Part shown: piece by piece, positions 31,333 through 43,861 of the stretch
Layout of the letters: each line of letters starts with the position of its first letter
How positions within the stretch are numbered: the first letter of the stretch is position 1
Source of the DNA: Drancourtella massiliensis
Lineage (GTDB): Bacteria; Bacillota; Clostridia; Lachnospirales; Lachnospiraceae
Assembly (NCBI RefSeq): GCF_016900655.1
Contig: NZ_JACJKH010000001.1
Coordinates: 1-64,000 of the forward strand
Length of the DNA: 64,000 nucleotides
Reading direction: 5' to 3'
Notes under the pieces: model-generated
Databases searched by the model: none
What the model was told of the DNA's origin: nothing
What the model saw: only the letters and a program-made list of their open reading frames with translations
Made by a program: the position numbers and the translations under genes

Positions 31333-33531
31333 TTGAAAAACAGGCCGCTTGCAGTAATGTGCCTTGTTTTTCTTGTGATCCGCTGTCTGGTCTTCTGGGC
31401 GGGAGCCAAATGGGAGTTCCCGCCGGAAGTACTGCGGATGGACGGAGAAAAGATCTGTGTGAGCGGGCGTATTTTTAAAAGAGAACAAAGGGAAAAGGGC
31501 CCGACATGGTATCTTCGTGCGGGAGACAGGGCGTATATCATCTACAGCTCCGAGTGGAGCGATTACAGGATCGGCAATACGATCATAGTCACAGGCACCT
31601 TTCATCTGTTTGAAAGGGCTTCTAATCCGGGAACATTCGATTCCCGGTCTTATTATCAGAATCAGAATATCTACGGAATGATCTTTTCGGAATCAATCAA
31701 AGTTACAGACAACACAATTCAATATGGAAAAGAATGGATTGCCTCTCTTCGGGAGCGGTGGAAGAAAGAACTTCTGGACAGAATGGGGGACGAGGGTGCG
31801 GTTTTAAGCGGAATTCTCCTGGGAGATAAAAGTGCCCTGGATCCGGAGGTGAAAGAGCTGTATCAGAAAAACGGAATTGCTCATCTTCTGGCGGTCTCGG
31901 GGCTTCATGTGTCCTTTATCGGCCTTTTGATTTACCGGACAATGCGAAAGGCGGGAGTCCCGTTTTCTGGAAGCGCCGCCCTGGGCATCCTTGTTTTGCT
32001 CCCGTATGCAGTGATGACGGGATTCAGTGTCTCGGCAAGAAGAGCAGTTTACATGTATTTTATCCGGATGGGAGCAGAGGTGACGGGAAGAGTCTATGAC
32101 CTTTTGACAAGCCTTGTCGTTTCCGCTGCTGTGATTGTGGGGACAGCGCCTCTTTCCGTATTTGATCCGGGATTTCTCCTCTCGTTTGGTGCGATCTTTG
32201 CCATCTGGGGAGGGGAAGAGCTGCGAATCCGGTTGGAGGAACTGAAAGACAAGGAAAGAAAAAAAGAGAAAACTCCTGGAATAAAAAGGAAGAAAACCAT
32301 CCGGCAGAAACTGCTTTGGGCAGCGTATCCGGGGCTGTGCATTCAGCTTCTGACCTTTCCGGTCCTTCTTTCTTCCTATTATGAATTTCCGCTGTACTCG
32401 GTCCTTGTGAATATCTGGGTAATTCCGATGATGTCGGTTGTCATGGGAGCCGGTCTTTTGGGAAGCATCTGCTGTCTGGTGCTGCCCCCTCTTGCGGATG
32501 TCATTCTCTGGATCAGTAAGGCGGTTCTGATGTTTTACGAATGGAACTGCCGGATCATGCTGAAACTGCCTTTGGCAAGAATTGTCACCGGAAAACCGGA
32601 TACAATCCAGATTCTTCTCTATCTGTTTTTACTGATGCTGGTATATCTGCTGTTCCGAAAAGGAAAGGAAAAATCGGGGATGTCCGCCCTTATATTTGCA
32701 CTGACTCTGCTTCTTGGCCCATGGAGCCAGCATTACGGAGAGCTGAAAGTCACCATGATAGACGTGGGTCAGGGGGACGGGATTTTGATCCGGATGCCGG
32801 GAGGACTGGACTGTCTGGTAGACGGAGGAAGCACATCGGAAGAGATGCTGGCAAAATACACGCTGGAGCCGTTTCTGGAAAGCAAGAGAATCCGGATGTT
32901 GGATTATGTCCTGATTTCCCATGGAGATACGGATCACATCAGCGGGATACAGGAAATGCTGGAGCGCCAGGAGGTGGGCGTCGGCATCCGGACACTGGTT
33001 CTGCCCGAGCAGCATCTGTGGGATGAAGGTCTTGAAAATCTGGCACGGACCGCAAAAAGAGCAGGGACAAAAGTGCGGACCATGAAAGCGGGGGAAGCAA
33101 TCCGGGACAGGGCAGGGACAGAGCTTTCCTGTCTTGGCCCTTCCGAAGAATATGGAGGAGAACCGGGAAATGAAGCATCCATGATTTTAAAACTTTCCAG
33201 CGGGAAGTTTTCCATGCTCTTTACCGGGGATCTGGAAGGAGCAGGAGAAGAAGACTTCTTACAGGGAGAAAGCGGTTCAGGAACCTATACCGTACTGAAA
33301 GTTCCCCATCACGGTTCTGACGGAGCAGCGACAGAAGCGTTTTTAGAACAGAACAATGCAAGGTATGCACTGATTTCTGCGGGAAAAGACAATCCATACG
33401 GACATCCGGGAGAAAAGCTTCTGAAACGTCTGGAAACCTGTGGAATCCAGACATTCTGTACAAAAGAGGACGGAGCCATCACATTGCTGGTCAAAGGGGA
33501 GACAATGACCATCCGAAAATTTTTGGAATAG
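31333..33531 (+). CDS. comEC: ComEC/Rec2 competence DNA channel
   Basis: 732 aa. The order is an N-terminal soluble DUF4131-like part, a multi-spanning competence domain (GILLGDKSALDPEVKELYQKNGI, LLAVSGLHVSFIG), and a C-terminal metallo-beta-lactamase domain with HGDTDHISGI, TGDLEG and VPHHGSDGA. ComEC forms the membrane channel that takes single-stranded DNA; the lactamase part is thought to degrade the other strand. The metal motif is intact. The start is TTG at 31333, 3 bases after the GerMN stop and overlapping its ribosome site GGAGAAAAA. Confidence 0.92.
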   Translation: MKNRPLAVMCLVFLVIRCLVFWAGAKWEFPPEVLRMDGEKICVSGRIFKREQREKGPTWYLRAGDRAYIIYSSEWSDYRIGNTIIVTGTFHLFERASNPGTFDSRSYYQNQNIYGMIFSESIKVTDNTIQYGKEWIASLRERWKKELLDRMGDEGAVLSGILLGDKSALDPEVKELYQKNGIAHLLAVSGLHVSFIGLLIYRTMRKAGVPFSGSAALGILVLLPYAVMTGFSVSARRAVYMYFIRMGAEVTGRVYDLLTSLVVSAAVIVGTAPLSVFDPGFLLSFGAIFAIWGGEELRIRLEELKDKERKKEKTPGIKRKKTIRQKLLWAAYPGLCIQLLTFPVLLSSYYEFPLYSVLVNIWVIPMMSVVMGAGLLGSICCLVLPPLADVILWISKAVLMFYEWNCRIMLKLPLARIVTGKPDTIQILLYLFLLMLVYLLFRKGKEKSGMSALIFALTLLLGPWSQHYGELKVTMIDVGQGDGILIRMPGGLDCLVDGGSTSEEMLAKYTLEPFLESKRIRMLDYVLISHGDTDHISGIQEMLERQEVGVGIRTLVLPEQHLWDEGLENLARTAKRAGTKVRTMKAGEAIRDRAGTELSCLGPSEEYGGEPGNEASMILKLSSGKFSMLFTGDLEGAGEEDFLQGESGSGTYTVLKVPHHGSDGAATEAFLEQNNARYALISAGKDNPYGHPGEKLLKRLETCGIQTFCTKEDGAITLLVKGETMTIRKFLE

Positions 33532-33571
33532 GGTGTTTACGGAAAAACATGTTCTATGCTAGAATAGCGGT

Positions 33572-34549
33572 ATGAAAAGTTTAAATGAAGATCTCAAAAC
33601 AGGACAATTTAAACAGGTATATCTTTTGTACGGTGAGGAGAGCTATCTCAAAAAGCAGTATAAGGACAGGCTTTCCAAGGCGATGCTCCCCGAAGGGGAT
33701 ACGATGAACTATGCGTATTACGAGGGGAAGGGAACGGATGTCAGACAGGTCATCGATCTTGCCGAGACGCTTCCGTTCTTCGCCCCGCGACGACTGATTG
33801 TGATGGAGGACACCGGATTTTTCAAAGGCGCCTCTCCGGAGCTTGCGGAGTATATCCGCAGCATGCCGGAGACGACGTGCTTTCTTTTTGTGGAGAGCGA
33901 AGTGGACAAGCGGGGAAAGCTATACAAGGCGGTAAAGGAAAAAGGGCGCATTGTGGAGATGACCAGACAGGACGGCAATACTTTGCAGAAATGGGTACTC
34001 TCCATGGTGAAGAAGGAAGGACGGCAGATTACCCAGTCGACGGTCCGGTATTTTCTCACGAAAGTCGGGGAAGATATGGAAAATATCCACGGCGAGCTTG
34101 AGAAGCTGTTCTGCTATACTCTTGGGAAACAGGAGATTACCATTCATGATATAGAAGAAATCTGTACGACCCACATAGACAACAAGATTTTCGACATGGT
34201 CAATGCCGTGGCAGATCAGAAGCAGAAGCAGGCGCTGATGTATTATTATGATCTGCTGGCCTTAAAAGAGCCGCCGATGCGGATTCTCTTTCTGATGACA
34301 CGGCAGTTCCGTATTCTGCTGGAAGTATCTGAGATGAACAGACGGGGATACGGGAAAAAAGAGATCAGTGAAAATGTCAAGGTTCCGCCGTTTGCGGTGG
34401 GACGCTATCTGGCACAGGCACAGAAGTTTTCTCCTTCCAGTCTTCGGCAGATTCTGGAGGACTGTGCTTCGACAGAAGAGGAGGTCAAGACAGGAAGGCT
34501 TGCCGATACAATGGCGGTGGAGCTTCTGATTGTACAATACAGTAGTTAA
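33572..34549 (+). CDS. holA: DNA polymerase III subunit delta
   Basis: 325 aa. Residues 1-180 have the AAA+-like fold typical of HolA (KQVYLLYGEESYLKKQYKDRL, RRLIVMEDTGFF), and the C-terminal part ends ELLIVQYSS. HolA is the clamp-loader wrench that opens the beta ring. The start at 33572 follows GAATAGCGGT, a weak site. A possible promoter lies upstream: TTTACG (about 33535), 18 bases, TAGAAT. The comEC-holA-lepA order is common in Firmicutes. Confidence 0.9.
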   Translation: MKSLNEDLKTGQFKQVYLLYGEESYLKKQYKDRLSKAMLPEGDTMNYAYYEGKGTDVRQVIDLAETLPFFAPRRLIVMEDTGFFKGASPELAEYIRSMPETTCFLFVESEVDKRGKLYKAVKEKGRIVEMTRQDGNTLQKWVLSMVKKEGRQITQSTVRYFLTKVGEDMENIHGELEKLFCYTLGKQEITIHDIEEICTTHIDNKIFDMVNAVADQKQKQALMYYYDLLALKEPPMRILFLMTRQFRILLEVSEMNRRGYGKKEISENVKVPPFAVGRYLAQAQKFSPSSLRQILEDCASTEEEVKTGRLADTMAVELLIVQYSS

Positions 34550-34593
34550 TATAAGATACAGCAGTTATAATGAGTTGATTGGAGGATTTTACA

Positions 34594-36408
34594 TTGTCAG
34601 TAATTGATCAAAAACATATACGGAATTTCTGCATCATTGCCCATATCGACCATGGGAAGTCGACGCTTGCGGACCGGATCATTGAAGATACCGGACTTCT
34701 GACAAGCAGGGAGATGCAGTCCCAGGTACTGGATAATATGGATCTGGAACGGGAAAGAGGAATCACAATCAAGGCACAGACAGTCCGCACAGTCTACAAG
34801 GCAAAGGACGGGGAGGAATACGTTTTCAACCTGATTGACACGCCGGGACATGTGGACTTTAACTATGAGGTATCCAGAAGCCTTGCGGCCTGCGACGGGG
34901 CAATTCTCGTGGTGGACGCGGCACAGGGCGTGGAAGCACAGACGCTTGCAAATGTCTATCTGGCACTGGATCACGATCTGGATGTTTTTCCGGTAATCAA
35001 TAAGGTCGATCTGCCGAGTGCGGATCCGGACCGTGTGGCAGAAGAAATTGAAGACGTCATCGGAATTGAAGCCACAGACGCACCGCGGATTTCCGCCAAG
35101 ACCGGACTGAATATCGATCAGGTGCTCGAAGAGATCGTGCATAAGATTCCGGCACCGGAAGGAGATCCGGAGGCCCCGCTTCAGGCACTGATCTTTGATT
35201 CGGTCTATGATTCCTATAAAGGAGTCATCGTATTCTGCCGGATCAAAGAAGGAACCGTAAAAAAAGGAACCAAAATCCAGATGATGGCAACCGGGGCAAA
35301 AGAAGAGGTTGTAGAAGTCGGCTACTTCGGAGCCGGACGCTTTATTCCATGTGACGAACTGAGCGCAGGAATGGTCGGCTATATCACCGCCAGCATCAAA
35401 AATGTAAAAGACGCCAGAGTCGGCGATACCGTTACAGACGCAGATCGTCCGTGCGACGAGCCGCTTCCGGGATATAAGAAAGTCAACCCGATGGTATACT
35501 GCGGTATGTACCCGGCAGACGGAGCCAAGTACCCGGATCTCCGGGATGCCCTTGAGAAGCTTCAGCTAAACGACGCTTCCCTTCAGTTTGAGCCGGAGAC
35601 GTCCATTGCACTCGGATTCGGATTCCGCTGCGGATTTTTAGGACTGCTTCATCTGGAAATTATCCAGGAGCGTCTGGAGAGAGAATACAATCTGGATCTC
35701 GTCACAACCGCACCAAGCGTTATCTATAAAGTCCACAAGACTAACGGTGAAGTGATTGAACTTACAAATCCGTCCAACCTGCCGGAGCCAAGTGAGATCG
35801 ACTACATGGAAGAGCCGATGGTAAAGGCGGAAATCATGGTAACCTCCGAATTCATCGGGGCAATCATGGACCTCTGTCAGGAACGAAGAGGCGAATACCA
35901 GGGAATGGAATACATCGAGGCGACCAGAGCGGTCCTTCACTACCACCTGCCGCTGAATGAAATTATCTACGATTTCTTTGACGCCCTGAAATCTCGATCC
36001 AGAGGATACGCATCCTTCGACTATGAGATGCTCGGATACAAACAGTCCTCCCTCGTGAAACTCGACATTCTTGTCAACAAAGAAGAGGTGGATGCCCTTT
36101 CCTTCATCGTCTTTGAAGGAAGCGCATACGACAGAGGACGCAAGATGTGCGAAAAATTAAAAGAAGAAATTCCAAGACAGCTGTTTGAGATTCCGATCCA
36201 GGCAGCCATCGGCGGAAAGATCATCGCAAGAGAAACAGTAAAAGCACTCAGAAAAGACGTCCTTGCAAAATGTTATGGAGGAGATATCTCCCGAAAACGG
36301 AAACTCCTCGAAAAACAGAAAGAAGGAAAGAAACGAATGCGCCAGGTAGGAAACGTAGAGATCCCACAGAAAGCATTCATGAGCGTACTGAAACTCGACG
36401 ACAAATAG
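34594..36408 (+). CDS. lepA: Elongation factor 4 (LepA)
   Basis: 604 aa from TTG 34594, with GGAGG 8 bases upstream (a TTG at 34579 overlaps that site). Translational GTPase: [15 protein letters not shown] (G1), RGITIKAQ (G2), DTPGHVDF (G3), NKVDLP (G4). The C-terminus ends [15 protein letters not shown] and [11 protein letters not shown], the family's CTD. It binds stalled ribosomes and back-translocates or remodels them. A perfect 16-bp inverted repeat follows. Confidence 0.95.
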   Translation: MSVIDQKHIRNFCIIAHIDHGKSTLADRIIEDTGLLTSREMQSQVLDNMDLERERGITIKAQTVRTVYKAKDGEEYVFNLIDTPGHVDFNYEVSRSLAACDGAILVVDAAQGVEAQTLANVYLALDHDLDVFPVINKVDLPSADPDRVAEEIEDVIGIEATDAPRISAKTGLNIDQVLEEIVHKIPAPEGDPEAPLQALIFDSVYDSYKGVIVFCRIKEGTVKKGTKIQMMATGAKEEVVEVGYFGAGRFIPCDELSAGMVGYITASIKNVKDARVGDTVTDADRPCDEPLPGYKKVNPMVYCGMYPADGAKYPDLRDALEKLQLNDASLQFEPETSIALGFGFRCGFLGLLHLEIIQERLEREYNLDLVTTAPSVIYKVHKTNGEVIELTNPSNLPEPSEIDYMEEPMVKAEIMVTSEFIGAIMDLCQERRGEYQGMEYIEATRAVLHYHLPLNEIIYDFFDALKSRSRGYASFDYEMLGYKQSSLVKLDILVNKEEVDALSFIVFEGSAYDRGRKMCEKLKEEIPRQLFEIPIQAAIGGKIIARETVKALRKDVLAKCYGGDISRKRKLLEKQKEGKKRMRQVGNVEIPQKAFMSVLKLDDK

Positions 36409-36430
36409 TCAGAATTGTTTTATTTTTTCC

Positions 36431-36470
36431 ATTGGGGACGTGTACCGATGCACAGGTACACGTCCCCAAT
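36431..36470. repeat. Perfect 16-bp inverted repeat after lepA
   Basis: ATTGGGGACGTGTACC (36431-36446) and GGTACACGTCCCCAAT (36455-36470) are exact reverse complements around an 8-base loop. There is no T-run on the plus strand, so it is not a normal terminator. The motif resembles short palindromes scattered in clostridial genomes (REP/MITE-like). Confidence 0.75.
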
Positions 36471-36496
36471 AATGATTATGAAATGAGGATAAATAG

Positions 36497-37687
36497 ATGA
36501 AACAAGAACTGGAAATATATATTCATATACCTTTCTGTGTGCAGAAATGTGCGTACTGTGATTTCCTGTCCGGCCCTGCCGGAAGGGAGGAGCAGGAAGC
36601 GTATGTCCGGGCTCTTCGGAGGGAGATCAGTACTGCTTCGAAAATGGCAGAGGAATATGAAGTCAGCACAGTCTTTCTGGGAGGCGGTACGCCGTCGATT
36701 CTGCCGCCGGAGGCAGTTGACGGGATTCTCAGGACGGTGAGGGAATCATTTTCGCTTTCTCCGAATGCGGAGATTACTATGGAACTCAATCCGGGGACTG
36801 ATGGAAAAGAGAAGATGGAAGCGTATCGAAAGGCCGGGATCAATCGTTTGAGTATCGGGTTACAGTCTGCGAATGACCAGGAGCTCCATACTCTTGGAAG
36901 AATTCATACATGGCAGGATTTCCGAAACACGTATGAGGCGGCGAGAAAGGCAGGTTTTGCCAATATTAATATCGATCTGATGTCTGCAATTCCGGGCCAG
37001 ACACTGAAAAGTTATGAGAAGACACTGGAACGGGTATGCAGTCTTTGTCCGGAGCATATCTCGGCGTACAGTCTGATTCTGGAGGAAGGAACGCTGTTTT
37101 GGGATTGGTATGAAAAGACGGATCATCCAAAGGACCATCCGCCCCTGCCGGATGAAGAGACCGAACGGCAGATGTATGAGCGGACAAAAGAGATTCTGCA
37201 CGGATACGGATATGAACGGTACGAAATTTCCAATTACGCAAAGAAAGGGAAAGAATGCAGACACAATATCGGTTATTGGAGAAGAATTCCGTATCTGGGA
37301 TTTGGAGTCGGGGCAGCCTCTCTTTTTGAAGAGCAGAGGTGGAGTAATCTCCGGGACAGGAAGAAATATGTGGAAATCTGGAGTGAAAACGAGCCGAAAG
37401 AAGCGCTGCTTCTGACAAGGGAAGAAGTGCAGAAACTATCCGGGCGGGAAGCTCAGGAAGAGACGATGTTTCTGGGGCTTAGAATGATGGAAGGTGTTTC
37501 CGAAGCAGAGTTTGCGGCGCGGTTTCACCATACGGTGGAAGAAATTTATGGAGATGAGATCCGGGAACTGGAACAGGAGCATCTCATACAAAGAAAGCAG
37601 GGGCGTATTGCCTTGACAGACCATGGAATTGATGTGAGCAATTATGTGATGGCCTGCTTTCTGAAGGAAGAGGAGGAAGAAATATGA
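36497..37687 (+). CDS. hemW: Radical SAM heme chaperone HemW
   Basis: 396 aa. The N-terminal IYIHIPFCVQKCAYCDF carries CxxxCxxC for the 4Fe-4S cluster. GGGTPSIL, ELNPGTDGKEKMEAYRKAGINRLSIGLQS and the C-terminal TEEIY-like winged-helix part follow. HemW-type proteins bind heme and insert it into target proteins; the older label is oxygen-independent coproporphyrinogen oxidase, which has a different N-terminal motif. GAGGATAAATAG precedes the ATG. The last 4 bases overlap the DMT transporter gene. Confidence 0.92.
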   Translation: MKQELEIYIHIPFCVQKCAYCDFLSGPAGREEQEAYVRALRREISTASKMAEEYEVSTVFLGGGTPSILPPEAVDGILRTVRESFSLSPNAEITMELNPGTDGKEKMEAYRKAGINRLSIGLQSANDQELHTLGRIHTWQDFRNTYEAARKAGFANINIDLMSAIPGQTLKSYEKTLERVCSLCPEHISAYSLILEEGTLFWDWYEKTDHPKDHPPLPDEETERQMYERTKEILHGYGYERYEISNYAKKGKECRHNIGYWRRIPYLGFGVGAASLFEEQRWSNLRDRKKYVEIWSENEPKEALLLTREEVQKLSGREAQEETMFLGLRMMEGVSEAEFAARFHHTVEEIYGDEIRELEQEHLIQRKQGRIALTDHGIDVSNYVMACFLKEEEEEI

Positions 37688-38526
37688 TCAATTTGATTCT
37701 GGCAATTCTCTGCAGCGCAGGAGTTTCGGTTTTTATGCGTGCAAGCGAGACGTACTGCCGGGGAAAATACGGGATTCTGCTGATGAACTACGCGGTCTGC
37801 GTCATTGCAGGGCTTTTGACAACGGGAAAAAACCTGGGACATATCGGGGAAGCCGGTACTATGACAGCCGTGGGATTTGGCGTGGTGACCGGTCTGCTTT
37901 ACTGCGGGGCGTTCATTCTCCTGCAGTGGAATGTGCGGAAAAACGGCGTTATCCTGTCCTCTACCTTTATGAAGCTTGGCGTGATCGTCCCGTCCGCGCT
38001 TGCAGTCCTCTGGTTTGGAGAAAAACCGGGATGGAACCAGGGAATCGGACTTCTGATTGCGGTGGTTGCCATTTTGCTCATCAATCTGGAGAAAGGAGCG
38101 GTCCGGACGGGAGGAAGCTCCAAGGCCGGACTTGTACTTCTTTTACTTGGCGGAGGCCTGGGAGATGCCATGGCCAAGTTTTATGACGCATACGGGAAAA
38201 CATCCTTTGGAAGCTTTTTCCTGATGCTTTCCTTTCTTGTTTCCGGAGTAATCAGTGGTCTGCTTGTTGCACGAAACAGGGAGCGGATTACAAAAAATGA
38301 AATTCTATTTGGAGTTCTCATTGGAATTCCAAATTATTTTTCGGCCCGGTTTCTGCTGTGGGCACTGGCCGATGTCCCTGCGGTCATTGCCTATCCGACC
38401 TATAGCATTGCGGCGATGGCGGTAATAGGAGTAGCAGGAGTGATCCTTTTCAAAGAGAAACTTACGAAAAGGCAGTGGGTAGCGTATGGAATGATAATCC
38501 TTGCTGTGGGACTTCTGAATATGTAG
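37684..38526 (+). CDS. EamA-type DMT-superfamily transporter
   Basis: 280 aa, about ten membrane segments in two repeat halves. The second half opens near residue 140 with GLVLLLLGGGLGDAMAKFYDA. It overlaps hemW by ATGA and is probably cotranslated. AGGAGG lies just upstream. Substrate unknown; such transporters commonly export amino acids or metabolites. Confidence 0.88.
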   Translation: MINLILAILCSAGVSVFMRASETYCRGKYGILLMNYAVCVIAGLLTTGKNLGHIGEAGTMTAVGFGVVTGLLYCGAFILLQWNVRKNGVILSSTFMKLGVIVPSALAVLWFGEKPGWNQGIGLLIAVVAILLINLEKGAVRTGGSSKAGLVLLLLGGGLGDAMAKFYDAYGKTSFGSFFLMLSFLVSGVISGLLVARNRERITKNEILFGVLIGIPNYFSARFLLWALADVPAVIAYPTYSIAAMAVIGVAGVILFKEKLTKRQWVAYGMIILAVGLLNM

Positions 38527-38555
38527 AAAGACACAAAAAAGATACAGAATCGGTG

Positions 38556-38584
38556 TTGACAAATGTGTGCGGGAGTGCTAAATT
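38556..38584 (+). promoter_or_regulatory. Heat-shock operon promoter
   Basis: TTGACA (38556-38561), 17 bases, TAAATT (38579-38584). It lies directly ahead of CIRCE. Confidence 0.85.
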
Positions 38585-38598
38585 AGTAAACGTAGATA

Positions 38599-38625
38599 TT
38601 AGCACTCGAAATAAATGAGTGCTAA
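38599..38625 (+). promoter_or_regulatory. CIRCE operator (HrcA binding site)
   Basis: TTAGCACTC, 9 bases, GAGTGCTAA, an exact match to the consensus. A further half-site, GAGTGCTAA, lies at 38573-38581 over the -10 box. It lies between promoter and hrcA, so the operon is repressed by its first product. Confidence 0.97.
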
Positions 38626-38646
38626 TAAGACGGAAGGAGGATCTGA

Positions 38647-39687
38647 ATGGAATTAATCCGGGAACTGAGTGAAAGAAAACTGAAGATATTAAAAGCAGTC
38701 ATTCAGAACTATCTGGAGACAGGTGAGCCGGTTGGTTCCAGAACAATTTCCAAGTACACCGATCTGAATTTAAGTTCCGCTACAATCCGGAATGAGATGG
38801 CGGATCTGGAAGAACTTGGATATATTTTTCAGCCTCATACGTCTGCAGGACGTATTCCGTCTGACAAGGGATATCGGCTTTATGTCGATATGCTCATGCA
38901 GGATAAAGAGCAGGAAGTGACGGAAATCAAGGAACAGATGCTTCAGAAGGCGGATAAGATGGATCAGCTTTTGAAACAGGCGGCGAAAGTACTGGCTAAC
39001 AATACAAATTACGCCACGATGGTATCCGCGCCTGTCAGCATGAAAAACCGGCTGAAATTTATTCAGCTTTCCCAGGTTGATGAGGAACAGTTGATCGCAG
39101 TCATTGTGCTGGAAGGAAACATTGTCAAGAACCAGATCATCCGGGTTGACCAGGATCTGGGAAGCGAGACGCTTCTAAAGCTGAACATGCTTTTGAATAC
39201 GACGCTGAACGGCATGTCCATCGATCAGATTACACTGGGACTGATTGCCAAGCTCAAAGAACAGGCAGGCATTCACAGCGGAGTGATCAGCGATGTGCTG
39301 GATGCGGTAGGCAATGTGATTCAGCTCGATCAGGACATGGAGATCTATACAAGCGGAGCCACCAACATTTTCCGTTATCCGGAATTATCCGACAAGCAAA
39401 GCGCACAGGAAATCATCAGTGCCTTTGAGGAAAAACAGCAGCTTTCGGAACTTGTCACCCAGACACTTTCCAGTGACACTAAGGGAATACAGGTTTATAT
39501 CGGAAATGAGACTCCGGTACAGAACATGAAGGACTGCAGTATTGTGACAGCAACCTATGAATTAGGAGAAGGCATGCAGGGAACGATAGGGATTATCGGA
39601 CCGAAGCGTATGGACTATGAACATGTCATGGACACACTGAAAACACTGCAGACTGAGCTGGATACGATATTTCACAAAAAAGAATAG
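38647..39687 (+). CDS. hrcA: Heat-inducible repressor HrcA
   Basis: 346 aa. The N-terminal winged helix (ELSERKLKILKAVIQNYLETGEPVGS, SSATIRNEMADLEELGYI) and a dimer/inserted domain (TSAGRIPSDKGYRLYVDML) are typical. HrcA binds CIRCE and is kept active by GroEL. AAGGAGG lies 7 bases before the ATG. It is the first gene of the operon it represses. Confidence 0.96.
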   Translation: MELIRELSERKLKILKAVIQNYLETGEPVGSRTISKYTDLNLSSATIRNEMADLEELGYIFQPHTSAGRIPSDKGYRLYVDMLMQDKEQEVTEIKEQMLQKADKMDQLLKQAAKVLANNTNYATMVSAPVSMKNRLKFIQLSQVDEEQLIAVIVLEGNIVKNQIIRVDQDLGSETLLKLNMLLNTTLNGMSIDQITLGLIAKLKEQAGIHSGVISDVLDAVGNVIQLDQDMEIYTSGATNIFRYPELSDKQSAQEIISAFEEKQQLSELVTQTLSSDTKGIQVYIGNETPVQNMKDCSIVTATYELGEGMQGTIGIIGPKRMDYEHVMDTLKTLQTELDTIFHKKE

Positions 39688-39713
39688 AGCAAAAGCAGAA
39701 AGGTGGTATCCTG

Positions 39714-42267
<2,554 letters not shown>

Positions 42268-42289
42268 TCCTGCCGGATAACAGGCAGAA

Positions 42290-42320
42290 CACAGAGATTG
42301 CGCCCGGCGCAATCTCTGTG
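42290..42320 (+). repeat. Perfect 15-bp hairpin between dnaK and dnaJ
   Basis: CACAGAGATTGCGCC, one C, GGCGCAATCTCTGTG. It would be very stable in RNA but no T-run follows, so it is not a clear terminator. It may slow read-through or protect the dnaK mRNA end. Confidence 0.8.
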
Positions 42321-42412
42321 CGTGTGTGGATTCCGGCTTGATCCGGGGTCCCCGATACCGAAATGTAGGATACGCGGCAGCGCCTACTGTATAGAAAGGG
42401 AAGGTAACGATT

Positions 42413-43612
42413 ATGGCAGAGGCAAAGAGAGACTACTATGAAGTCCTGGGAGTATCCAGAGATGCCGATGACGCAACACTGAAAAAAGCATACCGTCAGC
42501 TTGCGAAAAAATATCATCCGGATATGAATCCAGGAGATGCGGAAGCAGAAAGAAAGTTCAAAGAAGCTTCTGAAGCGTATGCTGTATTAAGTGATCCGGA
42601 TAAGCGCCGTCAGTATGATCAGTTTGGTCATGCGGCATTTGAAGGCGGCGGTGCAGGCGGTGCAGGCGGATTCGGCGGCTTTGATTTCAGCGGTGCGGAT
42701 TTCAGCGATATTTTCGGTGATATTTTCGGAGACTTTTTCGGCGGCGGAAGAAGAAGCGGCCGCACCAGTAACGGCCCGATGAAGGGGATGAATATCCGGA
42801 AAGGAGTCCGGATCACCTTTGAAGAGGCTGTGTTCGGCTGTGAAAAGGAAATTGAGATCGTTCTGAAAGATCCATGTGAGAAATGTCAGGGAACAGGAGC
42901 AAAACCGGGAACCAGTCCGGAGACGTGTCCGAGATGTGGCGGCAGAGGCCAGGTTGTCTACACCTCACAGTCTTTCTTTGGAACGGTGCAGAATGTACAG
43001 ACATGTCCGGACTGTCATGGCTCCGGCAAGATTATTCGTGAAAAGTGTCCGGACTGCGCAGGGACTGGTTATATCTCAAGCAAGAAAACCATTCAGGTAT
43101 CAATTCCGGCCGGAATCGACAATGGACAGAGTGTCAGAATACGGGACAAAGGTGAGCCGGGTACCAATGGAGGACCAAGAGGAGATCTGCTTGTGGAAGT
43201 AACGGTATCCAGACATCCGATCTTCCAGAGACAGGACATGAATATTTTCTCCACAGCGCCGATTTCATTTGCACAGGCAGCCCTCGGCGGAGATGTGCGC
43301 ATCAAGACGGTGGATGGGGAAGTCATCTATACTGTTAAACCTGGAACAAAGACAGATACGAAGGTAAGACTGAAAGGCAAAGGAGTACCGTCCGTGCGGA
43401 ATCCAAAGGTGAGGGGAGACCAGTACGTCACCCTTGTGATCCAGACACCGGAAAAATTAAGTCCGGAAGCAAAGGAAGCACTCAAACGGTTTGACGCTCT
43501 TTCAGGCAATTCCCTGAATCAGCCGGAACCGGAAAAAGAAAAACCGGAGAAACCGAAGAAAAAAGGCTTTATGGACAAATTAAAAGAGACCTTCGAGGAG
43601 AGGGACGATTAA
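42413..43612 (+). CDS. dnaJ: Chaperone DnaJ
   Basis: 399 aa. The J domain has HPD in [12 protein letters not shown] Gly/Phe-rich stretch follows. Four zinc-binding repeats ([40 protein letters not shown]) are all present. The C-terminal client domain ends in a lysine-rich tail. AAGGGAAGG precedes the ATG. It completes the hrcA-grpE-dnaK-dnaJ operon. Confidence 0.97.
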   Translation: MAEAKRDYYEVLGVSRDADDATLKKAYRQLAKKYHPDMNPGDAEAERKFKEASEAYAVLSDPDKRRQYDQFGHAAFEGGGAGGAGGFGGFDFSGADFSDIFGDIFGDFFGGGRRSGRTSNGPMKGMNIRKGVRITFEEAVFGCEKEIEIVLKDPCEKCQGTGAKPGTSPETCPRCGGRGQVVYTSQSFFGTVQNVQTCPDCHGSGKIIREKCPDCAGTGYISSKKTIQVSIPAGIDNGQSVRIRDKGEPGTNGGPRGDLLVEVTVSRHPIFQRQDMNIFSTAPISFAQAALGGDVRIKTVDGEVIYTVKPGTKTDTKVRLKGKGVPSVRNPKVRGDQYVTLVIQTPEKLSPEAKEALKRFDALSGNSLNQPEPEKEKPEKPKKKGFMDKLKETFEERDD

Positions 43613-43622
43613 GAAAACATAC

Positions 43623-43656
43623 AGCTGCGGGGAGAAGCAACCCGCAGCTTTTTTTT
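43623..43656 (+). terminator. Terminator after dnaJ
   Basis: AGCTGCGGG and CCCGCAGCT form the stem, followed by eight T. Confidence 0.92.
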
Positions 43657-43694
43657 CTGCTGAAAACCCGTTCGGAAGATTTTCTGAAAACCTA

Positions 43695-43723
43695 TTGACA
43701 GGGCTTGCAATTCTATGTATAGT
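43695..43723 (+). promoter_or_regulatory. Promoter of the metal ATPase gene
   Basis: TTGACA (43695-43700), 17 bases, TATAGT (43718-43723). Confidence 0.85.
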
Positions 43724-43735
43724 TAAAACGGAATG

Positions 43736-43755
43736 TATGAATAATTGCTCATATG
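43736..43755 (+). promoter_or_regulatory. Possible ArsR/SmtB-type operator
   Basis: TATGAATAATTGCTCATATG at 43736-43755 is an imperfect inverted repeat (ATGA-8-TCAT) just downstream of the -10 box. The A+T-rich TGAA...TTCA-like shape recalls sites bound by CadC/CzrA repressors of metal exporters. No such repressor gene is adjacent. Confidence 0.45.
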
Positions 43756-43861
43756 TTTTAATAAAATACCGGAATTCCAGGATTGAGACAAATGCCAGGA
43801 TCCGGAATGGTTATACAGGCTGGCAGTGGGAAGCACAGGCCTGCCGGAAGGGAAAAGGAAA

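Noticed and set aside
33550-33565. LexA box near AACATGTTCT before holA
   Set aside because: The two half-sites are separated by too few bases to match the GAAC-4-GTTC consensus.
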